A DNA stretch of 64,000 bases, from NCBI RefSeq assembly GCF_001949145.1, contig NW_019091385.1:831525-895524 (forward strand), in the 5' to 3' direction. The DNA comes from Acanthaster planci (lineage: Eukaryota; Echinodermata; Asteroidea; Valvatida; Acanthasteridae). Both the position numbers and the translations under genes were made by a program. Below, piece by piece: positions 21,301-32,938 of this stretch. The notes beneath the pieces were generated by a model. The model made no database searches and was not told the origin of the DNA. It saw only the letters and a list, made by a program, of their open reading frames with translations. Position 1 is the first letter of the stretch. Every line of letters begins with the position of its first letter.

Positions 21301-24300
21301 GTTATCATTTTTTTAATTGAAGAATGTTTTTTAAACTTGCAAAATCATAGATCAGATGCAACAGGGGCCAAAAACAATTGAATACAAAAGTTATAGAATA
21401 ACCCAAAGGCAAGCATAACATTATGCCTAGAATGCCCTGGGATATCTGATGAGGGTTGAAGTTTAAAACTGTCTGCACTTCACCTACAGGAGTACCTACC
21501 AGAGACTTGGACTTGTCAAGTGGCCTGGCTGTAGGCTTCAACTCTCGCCGGAAGAAGGCACTCAGGTTTTGATAGGTCGTCAGATCCTCTACCAATGCCT
21601 CCGATAGGTCGCAATTAAAGAGCCGTGTGTACAGGCTGTAGATTGGCTTACGAAGACCATAAGGTACATCTACGCTGTTGACTTGACCCCAAAGACGAGA
21701 TACAAAGCGAAGTGGCAAGGCCTTGTAAATATTTATCTGTTAGAAATCAAGTAATAAAAAGGGTGTTTTCAACAGAGTGTTGGCAAGATGTTACTGTCAG
21801 TTGTAATGACTTGTACCGCTATGGGCCCTGAAAGGGACCAAGCGAGGGTGCGATTTTCCTCGGAATGGAGGCTCCTTTGGTAGGAACTCCACTTCGCTGG
21901 TTCACAAACAACTATGAGATGCATGTGTTACGAACCTGCTGCTACCAACGAAATGAACACTCTCCACCAGCATGGCTCTTTTTAGCCAATAACTTGTCTA
22001 AGAAATTAACCACTGTAATTTTTTTATACAAGTACAAAAGTTCCCAGTATTTCATGGAAACAAAATTTCCTGATTCAATCCTGAGTTTTCCCTGTTCAAT
22101 TTTCAGAATTTCAAGACAATTATTTTGCCCCCCCTTCCACTTTGACACACTCATAGTGTTGTTGAAGATGTGTCACATGTGAACAACATATGACAGACTG
22201 GGCAGCTCTTTCAGACCAAACTAATTCCCCAACTTTTTTCCTGATTTGAGGTATTTTTCTCAAATTCCATGACTGGAAAAGGGCAATTTGTTTTCCAGCA
22301 TTTTTCCTGATTTGCAGGATGGCTGGGAAACCTATTACATGTTTCTTTTTCCATATGAAAATACATGTACATGTAAGTCCTGTGAATGCAAAAGGAGAAA
22401 TAACAGAGAAATAGTTTCTTTCGTCACAAATTAGTGAAACTTAGCTACAGGTGTACTAAACCTAAACCCATTGTAAATATAGTTGATTGTCTAGTTCAAA
22501 ATATCTCTACTTTAGTTCATTTGAACAGTGGAAGCATCAGTATGAATAAGAACCAGATGTGGAAGCCATTTTGAAAATAAATATAGAGAACCACACCTCC
22601 TTAAAAAAAGACATTCAATATGCTTGGCCTTTACATTCCTGTGGGTTGTGCTTCCAAAAATTTAATAGCAGCTTAATAGCAGAAGCAATTTAATGTAAAC
22701 AGTAACTTTTTCAGAAAAAAATGAAAAAATGATAACTAAATGTCATTTTAAAATTTGTTGTATTAAATCATCAAGAACAGCATGCCCAACATTCTAAAGA
22801 GAGTTAGTGAAAGAAGATTTGATACTCATACAATTTTTAAAAAGGACATTTAATATTGTATTCACTATATGTGCAAAGTTGTCCCCAGGAGCTCTCTCGA
22901 TTTACCATTGTTTACGGTTTGCGAGACCTTTTACGGGCACGAGAATCTGATGGCACAGAAAAGGAAACTCACTGAATGTTTACGCCATCCATCCACTTCA
23001 CTGGACACCACGGCAATATTTTTATTTTCATCACTGCTTTCAGTTTCATCCGTGTCGCCTTTGAACAACCACCCGACACTGAAATCCTCGACTTCAATCT
23101 CCCCAGCGAAAGGGTCTCGCTCGCCCAAAGCAGCGGGGTCTCCGTCAGACGGCAAAGCAAGAAACCGTGCAAGCGGCAAGAGATGGAACCCGATTCGCAG
23201 ACAGGCGTTGCACGGGTTCAGCCTCTGAAAATACGGTATGCGATCCAAGAAGGGACAGAGATTGGTGTAGATGAAATACCAGAGCTCTAGCAGCACGAAG
23301 ACAGACAAGAGCATAGGAAACTGGCTGATCATGAGGAGAGATTCGATCGCCATATTGAGCCTCTCAGTGAATCACACACAAAGAGCTTGTATCGCAGGTT
23401 CCACTTTCCTGTCCTTTAGGCAACTTCGGGTAACACAACATGAAAACATTCATAATGTGAAGGATGATATGGTAACATCCGACATGCGACGGTCCGTTAG
23501 CGTATATATTACGCTTACACGCTTTGACCAAGCCCTCGGCAACCGGCAACGAAATCAGGCGATGTTTATCATGGAAAATCATACAGATCAGTCACACACG
23601 TGTAACCCCAAATAACGCGACCAGGCAACTAAATGTCTGTACTTTGAGCACGAGAAAGCATCAACAAAGGAATGATGAAATCGGGGCAAACAAAAGTCGG
23701 GATTGTTAAGTTTTGTTTACATGACCATGTTTACTCGAACTACACGTTATCAGTCTGTACGTTGTGCAAGGCAGACGAGAACTTAAACTTGCATCAGTCC
23801 TGCGTGCGCCCTGGGAGTTCGAATGAGGGGTGGGCGTTACGGTGGAAGCAAAGGGAGGAGGAACAAGTGAAGAAAACAAGACAAAACACCTCAAAAACAA
23901 GCAAAATTGCAAACCGATTCATGTACAAGATCTACTAGTTGGAAGCCAAATTTCTTGGAAGTGGAGGAGGGCTGTGTTTAACTTTAAATGAAAATCCCTT
24001 TTAATTCATCAACAAAAAATTCTGAATTTTCAAGGGGGGGGGGCTTGGAGTACTGACAGATAAAAGCATCGGCCATCTAGATACCCCGGCATGTTTCAAA
24101 GATTCAATTATTGGAATTATTTTATCAAATTACAGGAAAAATAATTGGGGAAGTGTCAACAAGGTTAAATATTCAGGTCAATTTATATCAAAGTCCTTGC
24201 ACTGTTTGAGATTATCTTGTATTAACAGGGTAAACATTTTTTTTCAAGTAATGCTGTTGATCTGACGGGAATAGGCTCAGTGGGTGAAATAAACACACTA

Positions 24301-27300
24301 AAACAGAAAAAACTATGCAAACTTTATTTCATCACACTTGAATATAAGACATTGTGATTCATGAAAAAAAAAATGCTCCACGATGTACCAAACAAAAATG
24401 CAAAAATGACATTGTGGATTTTTATTAACTTCAAAAAATCTCAGCCAAAAATTACCTTGAGTGTTTGGTTCGAAATCTGTATCATTTTCTACAGGAACTC
24501 AATCAAATAAACAATATTATATGCTTCTTCTAAAAAAAAAAATTTCCGAGGCTTTCAGAACCAAAGGCTGTCCCTTTCTGAAGTATAGGGTTCCCCACTG
24601 GACACAAATTCCTGTGGCTAGGAGAATGAAACCTCAACTTTTATGCATTGAAGCAAAAGCTTCTCAGATATTGTGGATAAAACTTGTTATTAGACAAACA
24701 AAGTTCATCATCAATAAAAGGTGGAATCTACTCTCAAAAAGATGCTGAAGAGGGCAAACGAAAGTTGGTTGAGAACATTAGATCGAAAGTATCTCATTTA
24801 AGAACCTGCCTTATGAAAAGCTTCTTTCAGTCAAACAGGAAGCTGGTGAGGAAAATAATCCTGTTTGATTACACGTATTCACCCTAACAAAATACTACAC
24901 ATAATTTTCGGTTTTAAAAAAATGGGTCTAATCAGATGAACAAGTATTCACCTTAACAAAATACTACACAAAATTTCGGATAAAAAAAAAAAACAGGTCT
25001 CATAAGATGAACTCTCTCTCTGTCCCCACGGTTCCAACTCAGTTCTCCGACAAATATTTGAGCTTAGACATGTATATGTACCATCTGAACTTACATGTAT
25101 TTGTCAAATACATAATCCTGTTACTTTAATTGAGTAAATCCTTTGATCAATACAACTACACGTTGCAGATGACATACATTAAGAAATTTCGATTTCTTAT
25201 AGAAAGAAATATCACTCCTTGAAAAAGGTCAACTTAATGGGGTGTTGCCCTCAGCACCCACATTTCAAGCAGGGAAACTAGGACCAAAGATTTATCAATG
25301 GGTAAACTGGCCCTGATGACCATCTGGCACTTGAGCATTACACCTTTCTTGGTACTTAAAGGGGCATCCTATTTCCCGACCTTACCACAAACTGATGAGA
25401 AATCTCAGCCATTAACACATGGTGTGTGAAATTGTACTATCACTTCACAGCAAAGCTGGTTACATGACATTTAAGGGTGAGTGGAATTCAGACCAATAGA
25501 TTCATTTTTAAAATGAATCACAGTAAAACATGCTTGTGTGGTTTTTCTTTCCCATCATTTATGTCATTTCTTCAACCTTGTAGGATGCAATGCACATGCT
25601 GTTCAGCACATATTGTGACAGCTTCAGGTCAAGGCCAACAGAAATGGCTACAGAGCCCTCTATTGACCTCAGTGTGACTGGATGATATTTGTGGTCTACA
25701 TGTTGACTTCATAGAGCAATATGCCTGTGAGCTCTTAAAAATACTTGGAACTAGACAGAGTAAAGAGAACTCTTCTGTTGGAATTAATTTTCCAAGACAA
25801 AATATAAAATTCTTCTAAAATAACTAACCAAAACTATGGCTACACTTTTTATTATTAGATTATGCGATCATTAACTTCTTTTTAAGGGGAGGCCAAATTT
25901 AAAAAAACAATTTAGGTCAATTCTTATATTTTTTGCCAAACTTGTGATTACTGTTGAAGTATATTGAAAAAACAAAAATAACGAAACTGTTCACAGAATC
26001 ACCAAAAGGTGAAATGTGTCAGTATCTCTCAAGTTTCTGAGCCAATGAGACATGACAATGGATAACCTCAGTTGAAATGTGAATCTAATTTTCTTTTTTT
26101 TTTTTCGATTTTTATTCCATCTCCAACACTGCCTCCGTACAAAGCTATGTTCAGAAAAGAAAACCTAAAGAAAACAGAATATCTGTAATCACCTGCCATT
26201 GTGTAGCCAAACGATCCGCTATGTCATTGGATGATAGCTCTCTCCGGCGTTCTCTCTTCTTGATGTGACCATATTGTTGGTAGCAGATATAGGCAAACCC
26301 TACCCCTAAGGGAATCGGTACCCACTTCAGATTTCTGCCGTAGTTCACAAAGCCTTTTGTTATGCGACGCATCCAGGACACCTTTGGAACTGAGGATAAT
26401 ATTTCAGAAAAATTCTCATAAATATTTTGTTCAAACTCACAGATTTGGGTGCATTTGCAGAATTCCCCAAAACTTATGTCTCCCACCTCATAACTGCAAC
26501 AGTGTAATGACATGCCCACTTATATTCTGTTCTCAATATATTGGTACCTCAACTCGTTTTCTGCATCATGCACAGCCATTTGTTGTACATTACTTCTCAG
26601 TATCACACCATTCCACACAAACACAAACAAAAATTCTTTTTTTAGCCCAAATATCACAGTTCTGTGCCTCTTCAGCTGATTTATGCTGCACTTTGGACAT
26701 TTTAAGGTTGTTAAACGTTACTATCATGCGTTGATGTTATGCTCCATCTGTAACATCAGTCCCAACTACAGTTGGGACTAACCCGACAGACACTGTAGTT
26801 GGGGTGTAACATCGACGGTTTGTTGATGGGGAACAACTGGAAACAAGCAAGAGAAGCCAACTAGCTGATGCCACATTTCTTGGAAAATCATGCCTTCAGA
26901 TCGACTGACTGCGTAAAAATCAAACATTGTCACGCCTGTTGCTCCCCCCCCCTACCCCCAGAACGGCCGATAGTTCTGGGGGGTACCCCATCCCTTGAAC
27001 TCCAGGGTTCATTGTCTACCATGGCATGCTTCTTTCTCTCCCCCAGCCCCCCCAGCAGGGAGGCACAATCAACATGCCAACAATTAAACTTTAATTCACA
27101 TGATTAAGCACAGCTGCAGTTCATTTTTTTGTTTCTTGGAACTAACATGACTAGGGAACAGGCAATTAGCTCAGCTAAGTAAACTGAGGAAGCAAACAAT
27201 CCACCGTAGGCCTACCATGACATCGTCTTAGATCGTCATGAACATCTTTCAATGCTACACTCTATCGTTTTGTGTAAAATTGCCGTGAATGCGTAATCGC

Positions 27301-27446
27301 AATCATGGTACTTGTTACATCATGTCTTAGACAAGTGGCGAGTATTTACCTTGGCTGCCTTCGCTTGAATAGGTTCTCACAACCTGTTCTGAAAATGATC
27401 CTGTACTGCTGGAAGGCTTATGACAAATATGACATTTCGTCTCCAT
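18321..27446 (-). CDS. PISD: Phosphatidylserine decarboxylase proenzyme, mitochondrial form
   Basis: It converts phosphatidylserine to phosphatidylethanolamine at the inner mitochondrial membrane. CDS exons (minus): 27446-27350, 26389-26193, 21736-21500, 20641-20501, 19972-19828, 19259-19099, 18551-18321. Phases join without a gap to 402 residues (the human protein is about 409). The N-terminal part has a single hydrophobic segment ([18 protein letters not shown]) after basic residues. The core shows the catalytic Asp in VSPCDG, the His in [10 protein letters not shown], and the self-cleavage site LGST in [10 protein letters not shown], where Gly-Ser cleavage makes the pyruvoyl group. The donor closing exon 20641-20501 (CAG|GTGAAA) is the least certain; open sequence continues past it but has no family similarity. 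The start in 27446 (METKCHICH..) could be extended by an upstream exon. Confidence 0.92.
22973..23353 (-). CDS. PISD: Alternative first coding exon of PISD (hydrophobic N-terminus)
   Basis: ATG at 23353 opens 127 codons that end in GGATGGCGTAAACATTCA before a strong donor (GTGAGT, 22972-22967) in phase 0, exactly the phase of the shared exon beginning at 21736. The joined product would be 431 residues. Its N-terminal ~35 residues are a hydrophobic stretch interrupted by proline and charged residues ([20 protein letters not shown], then [11 protein letters not shown]), followed by an acidic linker. Mammalian PISD has an alternative N-terminus with a hydrophobic hairpin that targets lipid droplets/ER; this exon has the right position and character to be its counterpart. 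Splicing itself is inferred. Confidence 0.6.
23354..26192. other. PISD intron / upstream region of the alternative exon; one small tandem duplication
   Basis: No other coding exon is recognised. A ~69-bp unit (GTATTCACC-TAACAAAATACTACACA..) is duplicated at 24875-24943 and 24944-25013. Promoter elements for the alternative exon would lie just right of 23353, where CpG dinucleotides are locally frequent (23440-23560), but no TATA or CCAAT box is clear. Confidence 0.45.
26740..27000. repeat. Short inverted repeats in PISD intron 1
   Basis: A palindrome CCCAACTACAGTTGGG lies at about 26761-26776, with a further CTGTAGTTGGGG copy at about 26793. Separately, CCCCCAGAAC and GTTCTGGGGGG (about 26954-26982) form a GC-rich hairpin. 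No coding function. Confidence 0.4.
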
Positions 27447-28079
27447 CCTAATCTGGAAGAAAAGGCAATTTGGCTTAAATTTATTAACGTGCCCGTGATC
27501 GAGTTGTGTTGGGGGTGGACGCTCGTACACGTTTATGTTACGAAATCACACAACAAAATTGGACGCTGCGAACCTTGCACTTTACAGTCACGTGTGGTTA
27601 GGAACCAGACCGAAGGAACTTTCAACCAGACTAATACTGCTGCGATGCGCCCTCAACTTCCTTTTTTTTTTCATTTTTATAAAAAGTGACAAAACCTCCT
27701 TTACGCATTTTGAACTTTGACTTCCGAGTCGTTTCACGGGTGTCCTTTCAAACAGACAGACAAACAACTAACGGATTTTACTGAATTTTTAAACTGAACT
27801 CTTAAGCAGCTGGAGAAACGAAGTTTCCAGTCAGAAAAGAAAAAAGGGTGGGACAATTTTTATACAACGCATCGATACGGCGTCGAAGAAACAAAAAGGC
27901 TAACGCGACTCAAGTCTGACATTTCTTTGGGAAAATGCTTCCATGAGCCGTGAAGACTATAATCCCCTCTCCAGCAGCCTAAGACTGCAAGTAATGAAAG
28001 CATTTACTGTATACATAACACTAAATGCTGAATCCCCAGACGGTTGTGTAAAAAAAAATAACTAAAGACAAACAAATCA

Positions 28080-28330
28080 CGGGAGGCCGGGAGGGAGGGA
28101 CGCGCCGACTTGAACAAAGAAAGTTCAGTGGAAAACTCACCCCGGCCGTCACCCCTCGCCCCCTCCTTCCTTGAAAAGCCAAAGTTTGCCCTTTCATACT
28201 CAGAGATTTTTACTGTCCTTCCGCAATCTGCATGATCCGAAAGCCGGGTCTCCACTAGTACAGTTCATGGCATTTGCAATCGATGCTCGACTCAATGCGT
28301 CCCCTGGCAATATGCTTGGGGCAGGCCGCG
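28080..28330 (-). promoter_or_regulatory. CpG-rich probable PISD promoter / 5' untranslated exon
   Basis: This is the most CpG-rich patch between PISD and the next gene, about 0.65 kb upstream of the PISD ATG. On the minus strand it contains a donor-like GGCCGGG|GTGAGT (about 28141) preceded by a GC-rich stretch. Joined to the acceptor before 27446 (GATTAG|GATGGAG), it would supply a 5' leader. An open frame from 28255 does not continue usefully into the PISD frame, so I read it as untranslated. Confidence 0.4.
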
Positions 28331-28649
28331 TGCCCGGGCCACAGCTGAATTTAGTGCTTAGTACTCTGTATAATTTGGAGGGGATATTGTTATATAAGAT
28401 CGTTATTTATTGAGAGGATTACAGATTTATTACTGATGCAGTGGTGTTTCGGAGATCGGTAGTCAAAGCTAGGGTGAACTCCGCTCGTGTGTAAACACTG
28501 CGCGCTGTACACTGTACATGGTGTACAACAGTGTACTACGTCACACCATCCATTTTCAAGTTGAATCCGGGTTCACAATGAGATCATAATAGCGGGGCCC
28601 GGGCCGGGGTCAGTCCGGGACTGTACCCTGTGTAACGGCTACGAAAAAC

Positions 28650-31600
28650 GAATGAACGATGCATACACCACGGACCATTTACCCACACACCATGATCGAT
28701 CTCAATGGTTACAACGGGTCTTTAATTGCTCTATGCATGCCATCAACATTATTAAAATGTATCGGAGTCCAGAAAAATTGCCACTTGAACATACCATGGA
28801 GCCGGGAAGGAAAACAGTTCCTTCCTCCATGAACATACACATTCAAACGTACATCATAATCGAGTCACAATCTGACAATATTATTGACAAGTCTTGCTGG
28901 ACCAGCTTTAAAATGCTTTAGAGGGTGACTTCATAGAATCAAATGCTCGGACAAATTCTGAAGGCGACGGTTTTTGGAAAGTGTGACGTCATATAGTTTA
29001 ACTCTTTTGAAGAGTCCCTCTTCTTATTCTCCTCAAAGCCCCACCCACTTGAAGGACACGCAATTGTGTGGTCTAGACTCATTTATTTCTTATTTGCAAA
29101 CTCAACAGGATCCTGCTTAACTTTGAATGTTATTCGAGATATCGAGAAAAGGGGATAATGCTGGGTCATTCTTTTCTTCAATGCACCTCTGTGTTCCTGG
29201 TTTGAGGGCTCTTATTATGTCGCTATTTTCATTATTGCTATCCCTATATCAATATCCGGAATCTCAATTTACCCGCAACAGGTGGCTTATACTTTGACCT
29301 CTGAGTTGGAGGTGCCGCTTTCTCAGCATCCTACCCGGATATTCAGTGTGCGCTACGGGAATGACACGTCGCAGTTGCTGGTCTTAATACATAAAACATC
29401 CGGGTAACAGCACCTCACTTGTGTTAAAAGGAGAAGCAGATTTAATTCGCGATCACATGATTGTTGAGGAGTTCATTCCTACGCAGTAAGATTCGTTTGC
29501 AGGTATGTTTTCTTGTGTTCTCAATGTAATAATTTAAAACAAAACTCAACATTTAAGATTTCTTGTATCATGTTACTGCTGAACTGCTTGAACAAGCGCG
29601 GCTTGTTGTGCTTTGAAACGTGAATGCAGTTTGGTGGGGTTCTAATTTTTCAGTATAGCATTATGGCTGTGACGGTAGAGACTTGGTTGTATTGGAAAAA
29701 GTTTACAGGAAGTGAATGCTTTTAACTTTTGTTTGTAGGAGACCCTAAAAAAATCAGTATGCCTTTCTGCGAGCTAAACACCAGTGTCCCCAAGGCTAAA
29801 GTGGACGAGTCCTTCGTCAAGGAATTTTCCCAACTCGTGGCGAACATTGTTGACGGCCCCGAAAAGGTAAGTAGGCCTATCATCAGTACAGGTTTCACTT
29901 TTTTCTTTTTTCAGTTTTTTTTTCAGTTTTCTTTTTTTTGGGGGGGGTATCGTTTTAATGTAATTTTGGAAGGCTTTAATTGCAAAGAATTCAAAAACGT
30001 TAGCCTCAGACCAGTTACAGTGTGCTTCTATTCTCAAATTTTTCGCAAACTATTGAAAACTTTGGACTTATCAAAATGATGTCTTTTCCGTCGTGCCTTT
30101 CGATTTCGTACATGTATATGTGTCACTTAATTTCTTTCCTTCTGAAGAAAGAAATATTGGGCAGCTAGCTTGAAGCGGGACTCATTTTCAACATCATTTC
30201 GTTCCCAATTTGATATGATTTCACAGGGAGTGACCATCCAGGTTAACCCTGACCAGATTATAATACGAGCTGGGTCGATGGAGCCATCGGCTATTGCAGA
30301 GATACATGGATACAACCCGGACTATTTCACCGACGTCATGAGGGAGAAGTGGGTGGTATCCCTCACGTCTTTCCTCTCTGAGAAGCTAGGCATCACTGAC
30401 CACGGCAGGTAAAACTGTGAAATCCCTCTTTTTCTCTCGAGTCTCCACATCAAAGGCCAAAAAACAGCAAAAGCATTTCCTTAAAATGTAACCTTTTTTT
30501 TTTAATATTGGATGAAAACTTTTACAAAGTGGAGCTTGACATCCTAACTTTACAATCACATCTGTTATTTCAAACTCTGTCTATGTGTTTCTTTATGAAA
30601 ATGAAGATATTGGCTGTCTGCGGTGACTGTTGACTGCAAAGAAATTCAACTTGGTTTCAAACGGTGTTGTAGTCAAGACCAGTAAGACCTTCACAAGACC
30701 AGCACAAGGCCAACATAAGACCTCCAGTCTGAATTGAAGTCACAATCTATTCAAATGAACTGCAACAAAACATTCCTTTGTTATTGCTCACCCTGTTACT
30801 TCTGACTGGTCTTGTCCATGGTCTTGCGTCTGGTCTCGTATCTGGTCTTGTGACGGTCTCGACTACAACACTGGTTTCATACCGCGTACACGGAAGTGGT
30901 TTCAAAGTTGTGTTTGAAACATAGACTTGCATCAGTCCGAACTTTTTCTGTCACTTTATTAATAATTTTATTTTCATCGATCTTTATGGTTTTTTTTTTA
31001 TCGACAGGATCATTGTGTCCTTCCATCACAAGGCGCCAACTCACGTTGGGATTTTTGGAAAGCTTGTTAGCCAGATGAAGCCAAAGTGAAGACATTCCTT
31101 TCCAACTATAGTTAATGGTATTCGAAACGGACGATTTAGAATGGTCGCAACAGTGGAAAAGGATGGTATTTTGCCATTAACCTGTTCTATTTTTCTGCGG
31201 TGTTTTTAATGCTTTGAACAGATTAATGGGGTTTCCAACAAAAATTGAATTTCTTGAAATTATAATACAAGGGAAAAAACAACATTGGTGACTTTAAAAA
31301 TGTAGATGCTATTATAAATTGTTATTTTTGTAAGCATATTTAAAGCTGTTAGTAACTCGATTCAGCTATAGGTTTCTTCCAAAATTTAATTAAATTTTTG
31401 CGTAAAATGTTGACAATGATTTAATGTGTCACTGGTACAAGTAGCAGATTATTAAAACTACACAAGCATTAGAATAACCAAGAACCCTGGGCTGTGTCTG
31501 TCTTTATCGGTTTCTTTTACACATCAGTTAACGAAACAATGCCATCAGTGCTCTCTGCACAGCTTCCAAGAATGACCAACATGGACTTTATCTTTCTTGC

Positions 31601-31860
31601 AGAAATTAAACAAATAACAACTTCCTTCAGACGTCACTGATAACCTATGCACTATTTGCTGTATTAGAAACATGAATGTTATCTTGTTTGTGGAACTTTA
31701 CCGCCGTTTGCTGTCTGACAGGTACGAACATGAATGTTATCTTGTTTGTGGAAATTTACTCATGAGTTGCTGTCTGACAGATAACCCACGTTGTTTAGTG
31801 CATTACAAAGAGAGCAATTGTTAGTTTTGTAAAATGCGCTTGCAGAAAACTTACTGTTAC
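28650..31860 (+). repeat. Direct duplication unit 1 (MIF-like gene A)
   Basis: Sequence order matches unit 2 (31890-34700). Shared landmarks are an upstream ACGGACCAT..CTC-ATGGTTACAA-GGGTCTTT block (28670 against 31912), a CRE palindrome TGACGTCA (28984-28991 against 32167-32174), the untranslated exon, three coding exons and a downstream block (ACATGAATGTTA..TTGCTGTCTGACAG..GTGCATTACAAA, about 31670-31830 against 34500-34660). Introns are also alignable but have many indels, so the event is not very recent. The boundaries are approximate. Confidence 0.8.
29759..31089 (+). CDS. MIF / D-dopachrome tautomerase family protein, copy A
   Basis: Coding exons 29759-29866, 30227-30408 and 31008-31089 join in phase to 123 residues, slightly longer than the usual 115-118. 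An untranslated exon ends at 29502 and the coding exon begins at 29739 after TTTGTAG. The protein starts MPFCELNTSVPKA; Pro2 becomes the catalytic N-terminal proline of the tautomerase fold. The opening is closest in wording to D-dopachrome tautomerase (MPF-EL-T), while NTSVP.A.V...F also fits MIF. The position of MIF Lys32 (mature numbering) is Gly here (VDGPEK), and the usual S-I-G loop reads IHGYNPDYF. The C-terminus is HVGIFGKLVSQMKPK. Members act as secreted cytokines and keto-enol tautomerases in vertebrates; the role here is inferred from the family only. Confidence 0.85.
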
Positions 31861-32616
31861 GAATGGTCTGATATCGTGTGTAATGGCACAAACACGAATG
31901 GACGGTACATACACGGACCATGACATATATCTCCATGGTTACAAAGGGTCTTTTAATCGCTCCATGTAAGCCATGACCATGTGAATAGGGGTCTAGAAAA
32001 ATCATGCCACTCCCCTGGTCACGATCTTGTGATATTATGGACGTTCTTAGGCCTACTTCATCTAGCTGGACCCAACGCTTTAGAACTAGAAGGTGACTTC
32101 ATAGGGTCAAATGCTCGGACTTCATGTAATTCTGAAAGCGAAGGTGTCAGGACCTGATGGGAAGTGTGACGTCAAAGTTTAACTCTTTTGAATAGTTCCC
32201 CCTTCTGTTTCACCTGATAGTCCCGCCCACTGCACAAGCTCGACGAAAACGCAATTACAATTTTATTTACTTGGAAACTGGACAGGATCCTGCTAAACTT
32301 TGAATTTTATTCAATGATATCGAAAAAAGGATTTGCTGGGTCATTCGTAGTCTTCAATGCACCTTTATGTTCCTGATTTTAGGGCTCGCATTTCGCTATT
32401 ATCATTATAATGATCCTTATATCGATATCCAGAATTCCATACAATGTACCAAATAGGTGGTTCATACTCAGTCTGACCTTTGAGTTGGAACCGCCTTCTT
32501 TCTCAAAATCCAACCCGGATACACTAGAGTGCAATGCATTCGAAGCACGGTGTGCCGAGGGCCCAAAACGTCGCACTCGTTTCTACCCTTTGAACAATGT
32601 ACCTCACTTGTGTTGG

Positions 32617-32693
32617 TATAAAAGGAAGGATTTCAGTTCAAGATCACATGATTGTTGAGTAGTTCATACCTACGCAATAAGATTCGTTTGCAG
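32617..32693 (+). promoter_or_regulatory. TATA box and untranslated first exon of MIF-like gene B
   Basis: TATAAAAGG (32617-32625) lies about 70 bp before the donor of the untranslated exon (TTTGCAG|GTATGT, exon end 32693). In copy A the aligned sequence is GTGTTAAAAGG (29421-29431), so the TATA core is lost there, while the exon and donor (end 29502) are kept. A CRE palindrome (TGACGTCA) lies upstream in both copies. Confidence 0.55.
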
Positions 32694-32938
32694 GTATGTT
32701 TTCAATGTAATCATGTAAAACAAAAATCACCTTTTTAAATTTCTTGTATCATGTTACTGCTGAACTGTTTAGCGCGGCTTTCATTTTGTGCTTTGAAACG
32801 TGAATACAGTTTGGTGAGGTTCTTATTTTTCAGCCTAGCTATTATGGCTGTGACGGTAGAGACTTGGTTGTATTGAAAAAAGTTTACAGGAAGTGAATGC
32901 TTTTAATTTCCGTTTGTAGGAGACCCTAAAAATTCAAC

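Noticed and set aside
28004-28255. Minus-strand open frame from ATG 28255 as the PISD start
   Set aside because: Splicing it to the exon before 27446 does not keep an open frame through METKCHICH; it is more likely an untranslated leader.
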